A stretch of DNA of 64,000 nucleotides from JABWBD01 sp040768665. Lineage in GTDB: Bacteria; Planctomycetota; Planctomycetia; Pirellulales; Thermoguttaceae. Position 1 is the stretch's first letter. Each line of letters starts with the position of its first letter. Where the stretch lies: assembly GCA_040768665.1 (NCBI GenBank), contig JAXGMN010000009.1, positions 124,001 to 188,000 on the forward strand. Reading direction: 5' to 3'. Shown in pieces: positions 34,404-46,000 of the stretch. Under the pieces are notes generated by a model. It was not told where the DNA came from and ran no database searches. It worked only from the letters and a program-made list of their open reading frames with translations. A program made the translations under genes and the position numbers.

Positions 34404-37400
34404 ATGGCGTTGAAGACGCAATGTCCGCAATGTGGGAAGTCGTTGCACGTTCGCGATGAGGCGGTCGGCAAGACCGTCCGCTGTCCCGGCTGTCGCTCGG
34501 CGTTTCAGGTGGACAGCGTTGAATTCCAGGATTCCGACACGTTTGGGGAGGGCAACGAGGCGAAAAGCACCCACGTTGAAGGGGGCATTGTTCCCAACGA
34601 TGCCAAGGCGGTTTCGGCCATTGGCAGTCTCGGCCGGTTTCAGCTTCGGGAAGTCGTTGGACGGGGAGGATATGGCATCGTCTATCGCGCTACCGACCCG
34701 CTTCTGGATCGTGAGGTCGCGCTGAAGGTTGTGCGGTTCGGCCCGGGCGAGGAAAGCCGTGCGCGGAGAGTGATGGTCGAGGCGAAAGCGGCTGCGAGTC
34801 TCCGGCATCCCAATATTGTGCCGGTCTTCGAAGCAGGCACGGCGAGCCATGTGTGCTATATCGCGTCGGAACTGGTGCGGGGCGAGAGCCTTCACGAACT
34901 GATCAAGAAGGTCTTCGCATCTGCCGCCGGGCTTGACTATCGGCGCCGAACCGGCTGGATCCGGGATTTGGCGGAGGCGCTCGATTACGCGCATGGCGAG
35001 CGGATCATCCATCGCGATGTCAAACCTCACAACATCCTGGTGGGCGAACAGGGGCGGCCGCAACTCACCGATTTCGGTCTGGCCAAGCGGATCGACGACG
35101 ATGCCACCCTCACCGCCGCTGATACCCTTTTGGGTACGCCCGCTTACATGTCTCCGGAGCAAGCACGCGGACGCATGCAGGACGTCGGGCCGAAGAGCGA
35201 CCAGTACAGCCTGGGGGCAACCTTCTACGAGTTATTGACGGGCAAATCGCCGTTTGAGGGGAATCTTGCCCAGGTGATCACGGACGTGATCAACCGCGAG
35301 CCGCCACGGCCCAGGAGCCTGAATTCGGAGATTCCTGCCGATCTGGAAACGATCTGCCTGAAAGCCATGGCCAAAGAGCCGGATCATCGCTATCCGGACT
35401 GTGCGGCATTTGCCGAGGATCTTCGCCGTTGGAGCGAGGACGAGCCGATCCTGGCGCGCCGTGCCGGAGCGGTGGAGCAGGCAGCACGCATTGCCAGACG
35501 CAATCCCGCCGCGGCCTTGTTGGTCGGCGTGGTGATTGTACTCACGTTGGCGGGATTGGCGGCGGTAACCGCCCTCTGGCAACAGGCCCGGGCCAACTAT
35601 CGAGAGGCGCTGCGGCAGGAGCAAATTGCCGATCAACGGCGGGAGGAACTGCAGCGCACCGCGGAACGCGAGCGCATGAAGACCTTGGAGGCCGAGGAAG
35701 CGAGAAGACGGGCCGAAAGCCTCGCGCGCGAACTGCAATCGGAAAAGGAAAGAGCCGAAGAGAACGCACGGCTCGCACAAGCGAAGGAAGCGCAGGCAAG
35801 AGCGAGTGAAGAAAGAGCCAATGCCTCGGCGATCGAAGCCGAGCGCGAGCGAGACAAAGCGATCCAGGAGAAGAACAGGGCTGATCTCGCTGTCGCCGAT
35901 GCACGAGCGAAGCATGACGACCTGCAAACGCAAATGGCCCGCGAGAGAAAAGCCCGCTACCTGCAAAGCATCCTCGAGGCGCAGCGGGCGATGGAGGATC
36001 GCGACGCTCGCCAGGCCGAGACGTTCCTGGCGGATTGTCCCGCCGAGTTTCGGCATTGGGAATGGCGATACCTTGCGCGGCGATGTTTCCAGCCGGTTCC
36101 GGCAATCTCGTTTCTCGATCACCGCGAACGCGTCGAGGCCGTGGCGCTAAGCTCGATTCGGGACAGCCTTCAAACGCGCTCGCTTTCGTTGGACCGCGAG
36201 TGGATTCTGTCGGGCAGCAGCGACAAGACGATAAAACTCTGGAAGTCGCGCACGCCCGCGCCGGTGTGGACCGGCGAGCAGCATCGGGGCGCGGTCACCG
36301 CAGTGGCGTTCGGCGGGACTCCGCCCCAGTGGATGGCGTCGGCAAGCCTCGACCGCACGGTGGGCTTGTGGCGGTTCAATTCGTCGGACTCGGCGGCGCC
36401 TCGGCTGGAAAAGTCTTTCCCGCTGGAAGCCGCCTGCCTGGCATTCAGCCCCGACGGCAACTACCTGGCGATCGGCACTCTTGAGCGATCGATCGCCATT
36501 TGGAACCTCGAGAAACAAGAGGAACTGGCGAGACTCGTCGTCGCCGAAACCACACGTGGGCAAACGGACTACCGCCTGGAACCCCAAAGCTCACGGGCAA
36601 CGGATCAACCGCCGGTCGGAGGCAACCCGGTAGCCCTGGCGTTCAGTCCCGACGGTGCGTTTCTCGCCGCCGGTGCAAGCGATGGCCGGCTCTACGTCTG
36701 GAGCTTTCCATCCGGCGAGGTCCGGTGGGGGGCTTCCACTTCCGACGCTCACGCACAAGTTGTCACGGCGATTGCCTTCGGCCCAGACGGTTCGCGCCTC
36801 CTTTCGGGTGGCGCGGACCGGAACGTGAAGCTTTGGGACGCAGGCAGCGGCAGACACCTGGCAGAGTTCCGAGGGCACACCGACACGATCCGCGGCGTGG
36901 CGCTCACGCCCGACGGCCGGCGATTATTCTCCGGCAGTCGGGACGAAACGGTACGCGTCTGGGAGGTGGCCACCGGCGAAACACTCCTCACCCTGACCGC
37001 CGGGGTACGGGAGCCGACGCTAGGGCTCAACAAAGAGATCAGGAAGTTCCGCCAGAAGGAGCAGCGAGGAATCGACGTTCCCATCGTGCCCGGAAAAGAC
37101 AAGGCGATTTCCAGCCTTGTGATCAGCGACGACGGGCTCCGCGTCGTCGCCGGTTGCGACGACAAGACCATCAAACTCTGGGATGCAAGCTACGACCAGG
37201 AACTGATCCGAATGGACACGCAGTCGGGATCGGTGGGATGCGTGGCATTCAGTCCCGACGGCAGCCGGCTCGCCGCGGCCGGCGGTGACGGACGAGTGCG
37301 GGTGTTCGAGGCCCAGAGTGGAAAACTCATCGGTGATGTCACGGCGCACAAAGGTCCGGTGCATGCCGTCGCCTTCAGTCTCGACGGCGCCCTCTTGGCC

Positions 37401-38093
37401 AGCGGCGATTCCAAAGGGCTTGTCCTCGTCTCCAACGCCGAGACCCCAAGCAAATCGCTCGAAGTCAAGGAGGCGGATGGCGGAGCGGTCCTGTGCATTG
37501 CTTTCTGCCAGGATCCGGAACGACCCTTGCTCGCCTGGGGCAACCGGGAAGGGCTGATTCAAGTCGTCGATACGACAGGGCAGGGGAAGATTCGAACACT
37601 GCGACGTCATAAGGGCGCCGTGAACTCGCTGGCGTTCCATCGCCGGGGAAACTTGCTCGTATCGGGCGGGCTCGACACGAGAGTGCGGTTGTGGAACCTC
37701 AACAGCGATGAGTGCAACGAAGGCCCGCCGATCGAGGGCCACGTCATCACGGGCGTCGGGTTCATGCCGCCCGACGGCCATCAAGTCGTGTCTGCCGGCA
37801 GAGACGGAACGCTCCGTTGCTGGAATGCCGGCACCCTGATCCAGGAGAACCAGTGCCTCTATCCGCGCGTGTGCATCCGAAGCGTTGCGGTTCGCCCCGA
37901 CGGAAAGTGGTTCGCCGCCGGCTGCGAGAACCGGATGTTGAACATGTGGGACGGAACGAGCGGCTGGCAGCCGCCGACCGACCGCGGCCATGCCGACAAG
38001 ATTCTTAGCGTGGCCTACAGTCCCGACGGCACCAGGCTCGCATCGGCCGACGAGAGTGGAATTGTCAAGATCTGGGATACCAGCGAAGACTGA
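34404..38093 (+). CDS. Ser/Thr protein kinase with N-terminal zinc ribbon, coiled coil and WD40 propellers
   Basis: The start chosen is the ATG at 34404 (MALKTQCPQCGKSLHVRDEA) with a GGAGG site. 1229 aa. Residues 1-35 hold a CPQCGK...CPGCRS zinc-ribbon of the MJ0042 type. The kinase follows (GRGGYG, VALKVV, HRDVKPHN, TDFGLAKR, GTPAYMSPEQARG) up to about residue 350. A membrane helix (LLVGVVIVLTLAGLAAVTAL) comes next, then a long Glu/Arg/Ala coiled coil (about 395-540), the HWEWRYLARRC motif usual in this kinase type, and two sets of WD40 repeats to the end (SFSPDG...IKLWD-like). This is a separate kinase lineage from the 0.4-17 kb cluster: it has no HC2 finger and no recurring outer domain. 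Confidence 0.9.
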   Translation: MALKTQCPQCGKSLHVRDEAVGKTVRCPGCRSAFQVDSVEFQDSDTFGEGNEAKSTHVEGGIVPNDAKAVSAIGSLGRFQLREVVGRGGYGIVYRATDPLLDREVALKVVRFGPGEESRARRVMVEAKAAASLRHPNIVPVFEAGTASHVCYIASELVRGESLHELIKKVFASAAGLDYRRRTGWIRDLAEALDYAHGERIIHRDVKPHNILVGEQGRPQLTDFGLAKRIDDDATLTAADTLLGTPAYMSPEQARGRMQDVGPKSDQYSLGATFYELLTGKSPFEGNLAQVITDVINREPPRPRSLNSEIPADLETICLKAMAKEPDHRYPDCAAFAEDLRRWSEDEPILARRAGAVEQAARIARRNPAAALLVGVVIVLTLAGLAAVTALWQQARANYREALRQEQIADQRREELQRTAERERMKTLEAEEARRRAESLARELQSEKERAEENARLAQAKEAQARASEERANASAIEAERERDKAIQEKNRADLAVADARAKHDDLQTQMARERKARYLQSILEAQRAMEDRDARQAETFLADCPAEFRHWEWRYLARRCFQPVPAISFLDHRERVEAVALSSIRDSLQTRSLSLDREWILSGSSDKTIKLWKSRTPAPVWTGEQHRGAVTAVAFGGTPPQWMASASLDRTVGLWRFNSSDSAAPRLEKSFPLEAACLAFSPDGNYLAIGTLERSIAIWNLEKQEELARLVVAETTRGQTDYRLEPQSSRATDQPPVGGNPVALAFSPDGAFLAAGASDGRLYVWSFPSGEVRWGASTSDAHAQVVTAIAFGPDGSRLLSGGADRNVKLWDAGSGRHLAEFRGHTDTIRGVALTPDGRRLFSGSRDETVRVWEVATGETLLTLTAGVREPTLGLNKEIRKFRQKEQRGIDVPIVPGKDKAISSLVISDDGLRVVAGCDDKTIKLWDASYDQELIRMDTQSGSVGCVAFSPDGSRLAAAGGDGRVRVFEAQSGKLIGDVTAHKGPVHAVAFSLDGALLASGDSKGLVLVSNAETPSKSLEVKEADGGAVLCIAFCQDPERPLLAWGNREGLIQVVDTTGQGKIRTLRRHKGAVNSLAFHRRGNLLVSGGLDTRVRLWNLNSDECNEGPPIEGHVITGVGFMPPDGHQVVSAGRDGTLRCWNAGTLIQENQCLYPRVCIRSVAVRPDGKWFAAGCENRMLNMWDGTSGWQPPTDRGHADKILSVAYSPDGTRLASADESGIVKIWDTSED

Positions 38094-38403
38094 TTCGCTG
38101 TGGAAGGACATTTCTTGAAAGGGTTCGCCCATGCCTCTCACGACGACCGCCGGAATGACCGGGCACCTCGACCGCGTCACCGAGCCTGCTCCGCACCGGA
38201 ATTCACAACACGTAGTTCACGGCAATTGTGAAATCGGACCACCGGCGGCGAGTGCTTCGCGCCGGCCGAGCAGCACGGCGGCAAGTGCCGCGGACGCCAG
38301 GAGTTTCGTCGCCATGGTGATTGCTTTCCCGAAGAGATTAACCCCTACTCGAAGAAATCAACAAACACGATCAAGTCCGGTTCAGCGTCCCAGTGAGCCG
38401 CTC
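38094..38403. other. Intergenic region between convergent genes
   Basis: It separates the WD40 kinase (plus strand) from the isomerase-like gene (minus strand). The only possible coding feature is the 32-codon minus-strand frame at 38217-38315. No clear terminator hairpin was recognised. Confidence 0.4.
38217..38315 (-). CDS. Possible 32-aa signal-peptide-like remnant
   Basis: The frame reads MATKLLASAALAAVLLGRRE then ALAAGGPISQLP and a stop. It has all features of a Sec signal peptide with an ALAA cleavage site but almost no mature part. The ribosome site is weak (GGGAAAG). In the next frame the sequence continues as SDFTIAVNYVL and a stop, so this could be the two ends of a secreted protein collapsed by deletion. 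Speculative. Confidence 0.2.
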   Translation of the reverse strand: MATKLLASAALAAVLLGRREALAAGGPISQLP

Positions 38404-39966
38404 TCAAGCCTCTTCAACAATCTCCAGCCCCAGCGCCTTTCCAAACTCGATAAGCGGACCTTTGACGTCGCCGTAGACGGTGACACGGTGCCAGCCGAAA
38501 TGGTCCCATTGATCGAAAAGCTTCCCGATGTCGCCGCGGACTTCACCGAGAAGCTGGGTGCGGCAGCCGCGGTCGCTGTCGAGATTGCCGACCGCTTTGG
38601 CCTGGTGAACGACCATTTGCTTGCGGCCGGCGCTGGTGCGGAACGACGTCGTCATGTAGCCCTCGGGCAGGAACGACTGCGGGCAGCAGCCGCGCGGGTC
38701 GCGGTTGTGCAGCGACCGAATGCGGAACGGGTTGGCATCTCGCGTTGGCCCGAACACCTTCGTCGTCGCCATGCAGTGGGCGTAGACGATTTGGTTCTTC
38801 GATGTGTCCAGGGCCGGGTCCGAAACGTAACCGGGCCGGCCCGTTAGGATGCGGGCCATGAGCATGCTCAGCGAGTCGTCGGGCATCGCCTCGCAGACAC
38901 CCTGGCCGCCGTCGTCGAGGATCTGCATGAATCCGAGGCAAGGATAGGCGGGTAGCTGGCCGCTGCCGAATCCGCCCAGACAGTTCATCGTCACACTGTC
39001 GGTCCCATACTTCTTCATCAGCGCCACGGTTGCCAGGTAGACCGCCCCCGCCTTCTGAAGCCACTCGGCCGTAGGCTCGACCACCTTTTCCGCCCGCTCG
39101 TACCAGCGACGTCCCCACTCGGCCGCTTCCGCAGGATCGACCTGGTCGTAGAGTTGCCTGAGCTCATCGAACCCGATATAGATCGCTTTCGCGCCAAGGA
39201 AGTCGGCCTCCTGCCCCGGCTGGCCGCGTCCGACGATCAGGAACCTCGCCTGCCGGAGCTGCTTCACACAGTCGCCGATCTCGCCGAGCGCAACCGGGTC
39301 GCTGTTGCATTCCATCCCGCTCGGGGCGGGAAACGTCCGGCGGTAGATCTCCCCGGCTCGGCTGGCGAATTGCGAGGGCGTCATCCCCGGTTTCTTGAGA
39401 TCGGCAAACGTGCGAGCGACTGCCACGAGGTCGTCGGGCCGAGTGCTCGACACGGCCGCTGCCGGGATCCCTTGCCGGCTCAGCCCACTGTACCCGACCA
39501 GGAACACGCCCGAACCGCCGAGGTATTCGTCGGCCACGAGGGTCGGCTTTCCGAGCTTGCCGATTTGGACCAGCGGGGCGGTCAGGTTCCAGGTCAGCGT
39601 AGTCGTGTAGATCAGGTAGCCGTCGACCGAATCTTTCAACCCGGCCGCTTTCTGCACTTCGCCGGGACCGGTCACGACCACGGGAACAAACTCGACCTCC
39701 GGACAGCCCCCTTGAACGAGCGAGAGGATCTCTCGGTGGCGAGCCTCGCAGTCGAAATCCGGATAGGGCCACATCTCCCTGCCGGCGCTGTTGGCGAGAA
39801 AGACCAGCGCCACGCGGGAGCGGCCGGGCTGCGGTTGCTCCGCACCCGCGGCAACAGGGAGGACTCCGCCGGCCACCGCGGTTGCGGTGCCCGCCGCCTT
39901 GAGAAAAGTCCGGCGGCTGACGACATGGTGACACCCGGCACACGCAGAGGGATGGCAGCCGCACAT
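38404..39966 (-). CDS. Tat-exported L-fucose-isomerase-like protein
   Basis: 520 aa from the ATG at 39966 (MCGCHPSACAGCHHVVSRRTF), with GAGGAG upstream. Residues about 18-40 are a twin-arginine signal (SRRTFLKAAGTATAVAGG), preceded by an unusual Cys/His-rich stretch (CGCHPSACAGCHH). The mature part resembles the fold of L-fucose/L-arabinose isomerases: VPVVVTGPGEV..., then NCLGGFGSGQLPAYPCLGFM with a downstream GQGVCEAMPDDSLSMLMARIL segment carrying acidic residues and a conserved HxxATTKVFGP stretch. The reaction cannot be stated: related exported proteins in planctomycetes have no assigned substrate. It lies downstream of the large glycosidase gene on the same strand, fitting sugar processing outside the cytoplasm. 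Confidence 0.7.
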   Translation of the reverse strand: MCGCHPSACAGCHHVVSRRTFLKAAGTATAVAGGVLPVAAGAEQPQPGRSRVALVFLANSAGREMWPYPDFDCEARHREILSLVQGGCPEVEFVPVVVTGPGEVQKAAGLKDSVDGYLIYTTTLTWNLTAPLVQIGKLGKPTLVADEYLGGSGVFLVGYSGLSRQGIPAAAVSSTRPDDLVAVARTFADLKKPGMTPSQFASRAGEIYRRTFPAPSGMECNSDPVALGEIGDCVKQLRQARFLIVGRGQPGQEADFLGAKAIYIGFDELRQLYDQVDPAEAAEWGRRWYERAEKVVEPTAEWLQKAGAVYLATVALMKKYGTDSVTMNCLGGFGSGQLPAYPCLGFMQILDDGGQGVCEAMPDDSLSMLMARILTGRPGYVSDPALDTSKNQIVYAHCMATTKVFGPTRDANPFRIRSLHNRDPRGCCPQSFLPEGYMTTSFRTSAGRKQMVVHQAKAVGNLDSDRGCRTQLLGEVRGDIGKLFDQWDHFGWHRVTVYGDVKGPLIEFGKALGLEIVEEA

Positions 39967-40074
39967 GGTCTGGCTCCTCGATGAGACGGTGGTGGGAACG
40001 ACTTTAGTCCGCGGGCACGCAATGCGCCCGATTGTAGCCCATTGAAGCCGGCATTGCACGCGTTCAACTGCCCA

Positions 40075-43000
40075 TCACTCCCACCATGTGAAGACCCGAT
40101 CAATGTCGTCGATGTCGTCGATCTTATTCCCGCTGGCGCCATCCCAACGTTCGATCTTCTCGAACTCGTTCAGCCAGAGAATCTGCGCCAGGTCGTCCAG
40201 CACGATGTCGCCGGGTTGCCCGTAGCCGGGCGGGTCGACCGTCGCATCCGTCAGTACCGCCCTATCTGCGTCGCTGGCCCCGAACGCATTCACTTCGTGG
40301 TACGATCTCGCGTGGTTGGCGTACGAGCCCGCGGAATGCGTACCCGAGAGCCGCACTTCCGTGGCCGTGCCGGTAAGTTCCGCGCCGTTGGCATTGCCGT
40401 GCAGATCAGCAATGTCCCGGCCGTACTTCGATTCCGCGTAAACCTCCTCAAACAGTCTTGCCCATAGCTTGTATCCCGAACCTTCCAGTTGCGAGAAGAG
40501 CGGTCTGCCGGTGAAAGTGTCCACTCCGGTGCGGCTGTCATTCGGATCGGCTAAGTCGGAGAAATGGGCGGTGTCATAGCCAGCGCTGCTGTAGGCCTTG
40601 ACCGACGGGAAATCCAGAGCCTTGTTGACATACCCGGGACCGCTCATGGTCACCTGATCCGGATCGCCCACCAAGGTGTCGTTGTGGTCCGGCCGCGGCG
40701 AATCTCCCAGGCTGATTTCGTCGGCTTCCTCGTTCGCATGGACCCGTCGGACTTCGACCGTGCCGAAACCGCGAGTGGTAACCGTCACTGCGTAATCCGG
40801 CGCGTCGAGGGTCGCCTGCAACCTCCTCACGTCGAACGTGTCCGCACCGGGAGTGTCGTTCAGGAAGAGTTGATCAATGAGAGCCCCGCCTAGTCCATAG
40901 CCGACGATGGTGTCGAATCCGTTGGCGAAATGCCACACGCTGCCCGAACCGCTGAGAAACCGGACGACGGACGTTTCCAGCGTCGTGTTATAGGGGTTCA
41001 CCTTGAGGTAGTCGTTGCGATTCGAGCCCCGGACGACGACCCTGTCCATGCCGTTCTGCCCAAGTTCGGCCTGTGCTCTCATCGTCTTGAACCCGCGGAC
41101 GTGGTGAAAGTACCCGTCCCCGCGCATCCGAGCCCACCAGGAGAAATACTCCAGCACATCGTCGCCGGCAGAGTCGCCGAACAAGACCGTATCGCCGCCG
41201 CCGTAGCCACGGGCGTATAGGTTCTCGGCCGTCACGCGGATCGAGACGCCGTCGCCCGTCATCTCGCCGGAGCCCGGCTCGGCGGCGTAGGTGTTGGCTC
41301 CTCGGGACCCCCATATCGTCACCGTATCGCCTTGGCCGCCGTCGTAGTCCAGCGAAGCGACGTTGGTCACGTCGAGCGAATAGCCATTGCCGCTAAAGAT
41401 GCCCGACGTGGGACGAAGCGTTGCCGTGTCCGGTCCGCTGGCCCCGATGAAGTGCACGTCGTCGTCGCCCCCGAGACCGTCGAACAGAAACCTGCTCGCT
41501 TCCGCCTCCGTGAACTGGTAGTCCACGCCGTTGATCGTGACCTTGTAACCAGCCCTCGCATCAAAGGCGAACGGATCGGTTCCGGCCGTGCCGCGGACGG
41601 TCACGGTATCGCCTTCGTGATGCACGAGATTCGCGATCCGCAGGTCCGCACTTCCGCCGGCGCCCCTGAGCCGGGCGTAGAATGCCTCGCCGGCGGAGAC
41701 GGTATCGTCGAGGCGGGCACCTCCATCGATCACGGCGGAATCCCCAAGTGGCACAAACGCCGAATCGAACAAAGCGATTTGAACATCCGGCGCGGTGGTC
41801 TCGAGTGTGAGCCAACCGTCATACATAGTCGTCAGGCCATACCAGACGTCTCCTTGGGAAAGATCGAACCAGTCCAAGCGTGCAAAATCGACGACCCCGA
41901 GAGATCGCAGCGGCGTGAGTCGGACGACGTCCAAGTAAAACGGTGCGTCCGGGTTGTTGTCATCCTGAAATGCGATTCCGGTAATCGTGCTTTCCGCCGG
42001 ATCGACGATGTCCCAGAGGGGAATTTCGACAAGCTGCCATTGGCCCGGCGAGACGGTGACGTAGTCGGACAAGCTCGCGCGGTTATCGTAGATGGGCGGA
42101 TACTCCGCGCTGCCGGGAAGCGGACCGGTCGTGAAAATCTTGAAGTCCAGGTCGCTCGAAGTGGCGTAGATCTGAAAGGTCAAGGTCGCAAATCGAGCGG
42201 TATCGATTCCGAAGGCATGGACGAACTTCAGCCCGCCCCAATCGCCCTGGTAATCGACTCGGATGGAATGATCGCCTTGAAACACCGGACCCGTCGCAGC
42301 GAAGTCGACCCCAACACTGTTCCACGATCCATCCTGCCAGGGGTTCACCGGGCTTGCTTCGTAAGGTTCGCCGAGTGGCTCGTCATAGATTAGTGAATCA
42401 CCGGGTCGTGGCGAGAACTCGGACCGCTCGACATACGGTCCGCCCGGATGAGCTGCCAGAGCGTCGAGCAAGGAGTTGCAGCCGGCAAGATTCAACTCAG
42501 GGACCGGCAGGTACGGCCAACGATCCATTTCGATGTATTGCCAGGCGGCGGTGGAGATCTCCAGCGGGTCGAAAAACATCTCGTACATGCCGTCCAGCAG
42601 CCCCGCCCACTCCGTCGTGCAAGGTACCCCCAACTCGCCGATGAGAATCGGTACGTCGTGCTCGATCGACCAATCGATGGCGGGCATCAGCCGGTCGCGA
42701 ACGTAGTATTCCGCAAGTCCCACCGGGCCATCTTGCTCGCCCGGCTGATCGTAGAGCGAGTCGTTGTTCCGGTCGACATAGATATGGGGTGAGTAAACGA
42801 TCCTCGGTGGGGCGATCGTATCGGTGATAAACGCGCCGGGGTTGTCCACGGGCCAGGAGCTAGCCAGCGAATAGTTCGGCCCTTCCACGATAATCAAGTG
42901 ATTTTCATCGACGCTCCGGATCGCGTCGACGACAAATTGTGCGATGGCATGCCAGTTCGACGAGCCGGCCCCTTCGCGGATCGGCTCGTTCATCAGGTCG

Positions 43001-46000
43001 AACCCGAGCACGGCCGGTTCGGCCGCATAGTGTCCGGCCAGGAGCTGCCAGGTGCGTGCGAGCAGTTCCTGGTGCGGTACGCTGTCGTTTATCTCCACTT
43101 GAGCCGACCGACCCGACCAGTACTTGAGGAAGTCGTGCATGTCGAGGATCACGTAGAGCCCCTGGCGCGATGCGGCGGCCACGACGTCGTCGACCATGGC
43201 GACATACTCGGAATTCATCGCCGCCGGCAATGGATCGCCCGGCTTCCATCCTGGAACGAGTCGCGCCCATTCGATCGGCAGCCGAATCAGATTCAGCCCC
43301 GCGCCCGCGATGGCGGAAAGCTCTTGAGCCCACGGTTTCGAGTAGTCTTGTCCTTCCTGACCCGGGTAGGGATAGTCGAAAAACGCGCCGTACTCCAACC
43401 CGGTCAAGTTGACTCCGCGGAAGGTCATCTTCTCGCCGGTGGCGTCGGCAACGATATCGCGTCCTTCGGTATGGAAGAAGTCTTGGCTCAACACGGGCGA
43501 GAGGCCCAACTCATACGCGTCGAGGTTCGTCAGACCGTCGCCGTTCGGGTCTTCGCCCGCGCCGGCCGCAAGAGTATTGAAGAACCGGATCTCCCAACGG
43601 TCCGGCAACCCGTCCTGATCGCGATCGGGCGCAGTTCGACCGGGGTGGGTACCTAGTCCCGGATCATCGGAATCGCTTGCCGGGCCCCGGTATTCGCCGG
43701 CGTTGTCGATCCCATCGCTGTCGGGATCGTCGCTCGGGCCGTAGCTGAGCGTTTTGAAGTAGCGGTACTCCCAGTTGTCGGGCAATCCATCGCCGGCGCC
43801 GCCGGGGCCGTCTGCGTCGTTGTCCGGGATCGCGGGATTCGATCCGCCCACGAATTGTGCCGCTCGGCCCGCGAGAAACTCCTCGAGGTTGTACGCAGCG
43901 TCGCCGTCGGGGTCGCCGTAGCGGTCCTCGCTCAATCCGCCGAGGTATGCGATTTCCCAGTCATCCGAAAGGTGATCGTTGTCGGTGTCGTTGACGATCT
44001 GTATGCGAGCCTCTGCAAGGGTCCCTTCCGGCGGCGCAGAGCCGGCGGGCCGAAGGACGGGCTCGAAGTCCACAGGCACCAGCCAGGCAATCACGTCGAA
44101 CGCGCCGCCGCGATGGACTTCCGACCACCAGTAGCCGTCGGGACCGACGAAGGTAAGGGGCACGTCGGCATACGGCTGAACATACTGGAAATTCCCGGGC
44201 ACCTCAACATACACGACGACCTTGTACTGCCCCAGATCGGCATTGGCGACTCGACCGGATATCCGAGCCAGCGGATGCTCAACCGTTGGCTGGCCGAGCG
44301 TGAAGATTTCGATCTCAGGATCGCCGGGAGCGATTTCAATCGTGGTAGAAACCGTGTGCGCATTCCCTGCGGCATCGATGGCCAGCACGGTCACCTCCGC
44401 CGGGCCGAGTGCCACGTTGCCGGCATAGAACTGGACCGTGTCGGAATCCCCCACGATCCGCCCCCGGCTGCTCTCCCAGCGGAAGCGAACGGGGCCGGCC
44501 ACGCCGGGGTCGATTGCGACTCGCACCGTCGTTGTCTCGCCGGGCGCCAAGGCAGAATCGTCGGAGACGAGACCCGCGATGATCGGTTGCTCCGGCGAGT
44601 AGTTGAGTGTGAACAGGTCGCGTACCGACTCCTGTTGAAGTTTATACCGCAGTTCGTACCCGCCGCCCGCGATCTCTTCAAACCGCCCCAATCCGTAATG
44701 CTCTTCCGGATGGTTCTGGACGTTTGGCGCGCCGGCCTTGTGCCACTCGTCGTTCCACTCGAAAACGGCGATTCCCGCCACCAGGCCCGATAAGCGGGCG
44801 TCGATGTACCGGTCGACGAATCCTTCTGCCAGTTGCTGATCGCCAAGCCCTCCTTTGCGATAGTCCGGATACCACGGCGCCAGCCGGTCTTGGACCGCGT
44901 CATCGACCGGAGCGGGGCTGTCCGGCAAGCCCGTCTCGCTAATGACCAAGGGCGATCCGGGGAACAGCCGTTGAACCTCGTCGGCCAAAGCCTTCAGGTA
45001 GCCAGCGTACGGGGTGCCGGTCACGGGTCCGGCTTGATGATCGCGGATCTTTTCGGGGTCGTAGGAGTAGGCATTGATCGAGTAGAAGTCCCACGCAACG
45101 CGGATCGGATTGCCACCGGTCCGCAGAAGGTCGTTGGCGGGAAACGCTCCCCACGTGACCCAGTTGGAGGCGCCCGCGCGACCCGGCTGACTCATCTGGT
45201 TCTTGAGATAATCTCGCATCTCGCCGAGAAACTCGTGGAGCTTCTGGATGTCGTCCGCAGCATCGGCGACGAATTCGTTGCCAAACTCCCAGGCGAAAAT
45301 GCGATCGAGGCTGCCGACCGCCTCCACCTCTTGGATCACCGCATCGATCGCGGCTTTGCCCTTCTCGATCGAATCGGGCTGGTTGAAACTCTCGAAGTAG
45401 ATGTCGCGGATGATCCAGAACCCCAGTTCCCGCGCACCGTCGTAAAACTCCTTCGGCATCCGCACCGGATATGCCGCCGTCGGCTGCGCGTAGGTCCGCA
45501 ACACAACCGGATCGCTCGCCGCCTGATACGCTTCCAGGCGCCTCAGGTCGTCGCGGATCCTCGCCAGGCTCATCTCGCTGTCGATCGCCTGGCCCGGCTC
45601 GAGCGGCTGGTATCCCAGGATGTTCAAGAAGACGGGCGTGCCGTCGCGGAGAAACCTAGCATCGCTGATGGTGAAGGGGAATCGCGAACCGGTGGCGAGG
45701 CGTAGCTCGATCGTCTGCGACGCGCCGTCGGGCCAGACGTCCAGAAAGTCGTCGATGCCGAGTTTGATCTGAACATTGTCGCCGTCGACCATGTTCGCAT
45801 CGTTCCGGTTGTAGGTGACCGCCCACTTGAGGTTGTCCGGGGCACTTGTAATTCCGCTCGCCCCCACCAGTTCAACGCGTTGCTGTCTGGCCGGATCGTG
45901 AAGGTGTGTCAGCCTGGCTCCCCTGCCGGGTTGATCCAGCATGACCAGTTCCTGATACCACTCGTATCCCGGAATCGTGACCGGAGGGCAGATCGCGACG

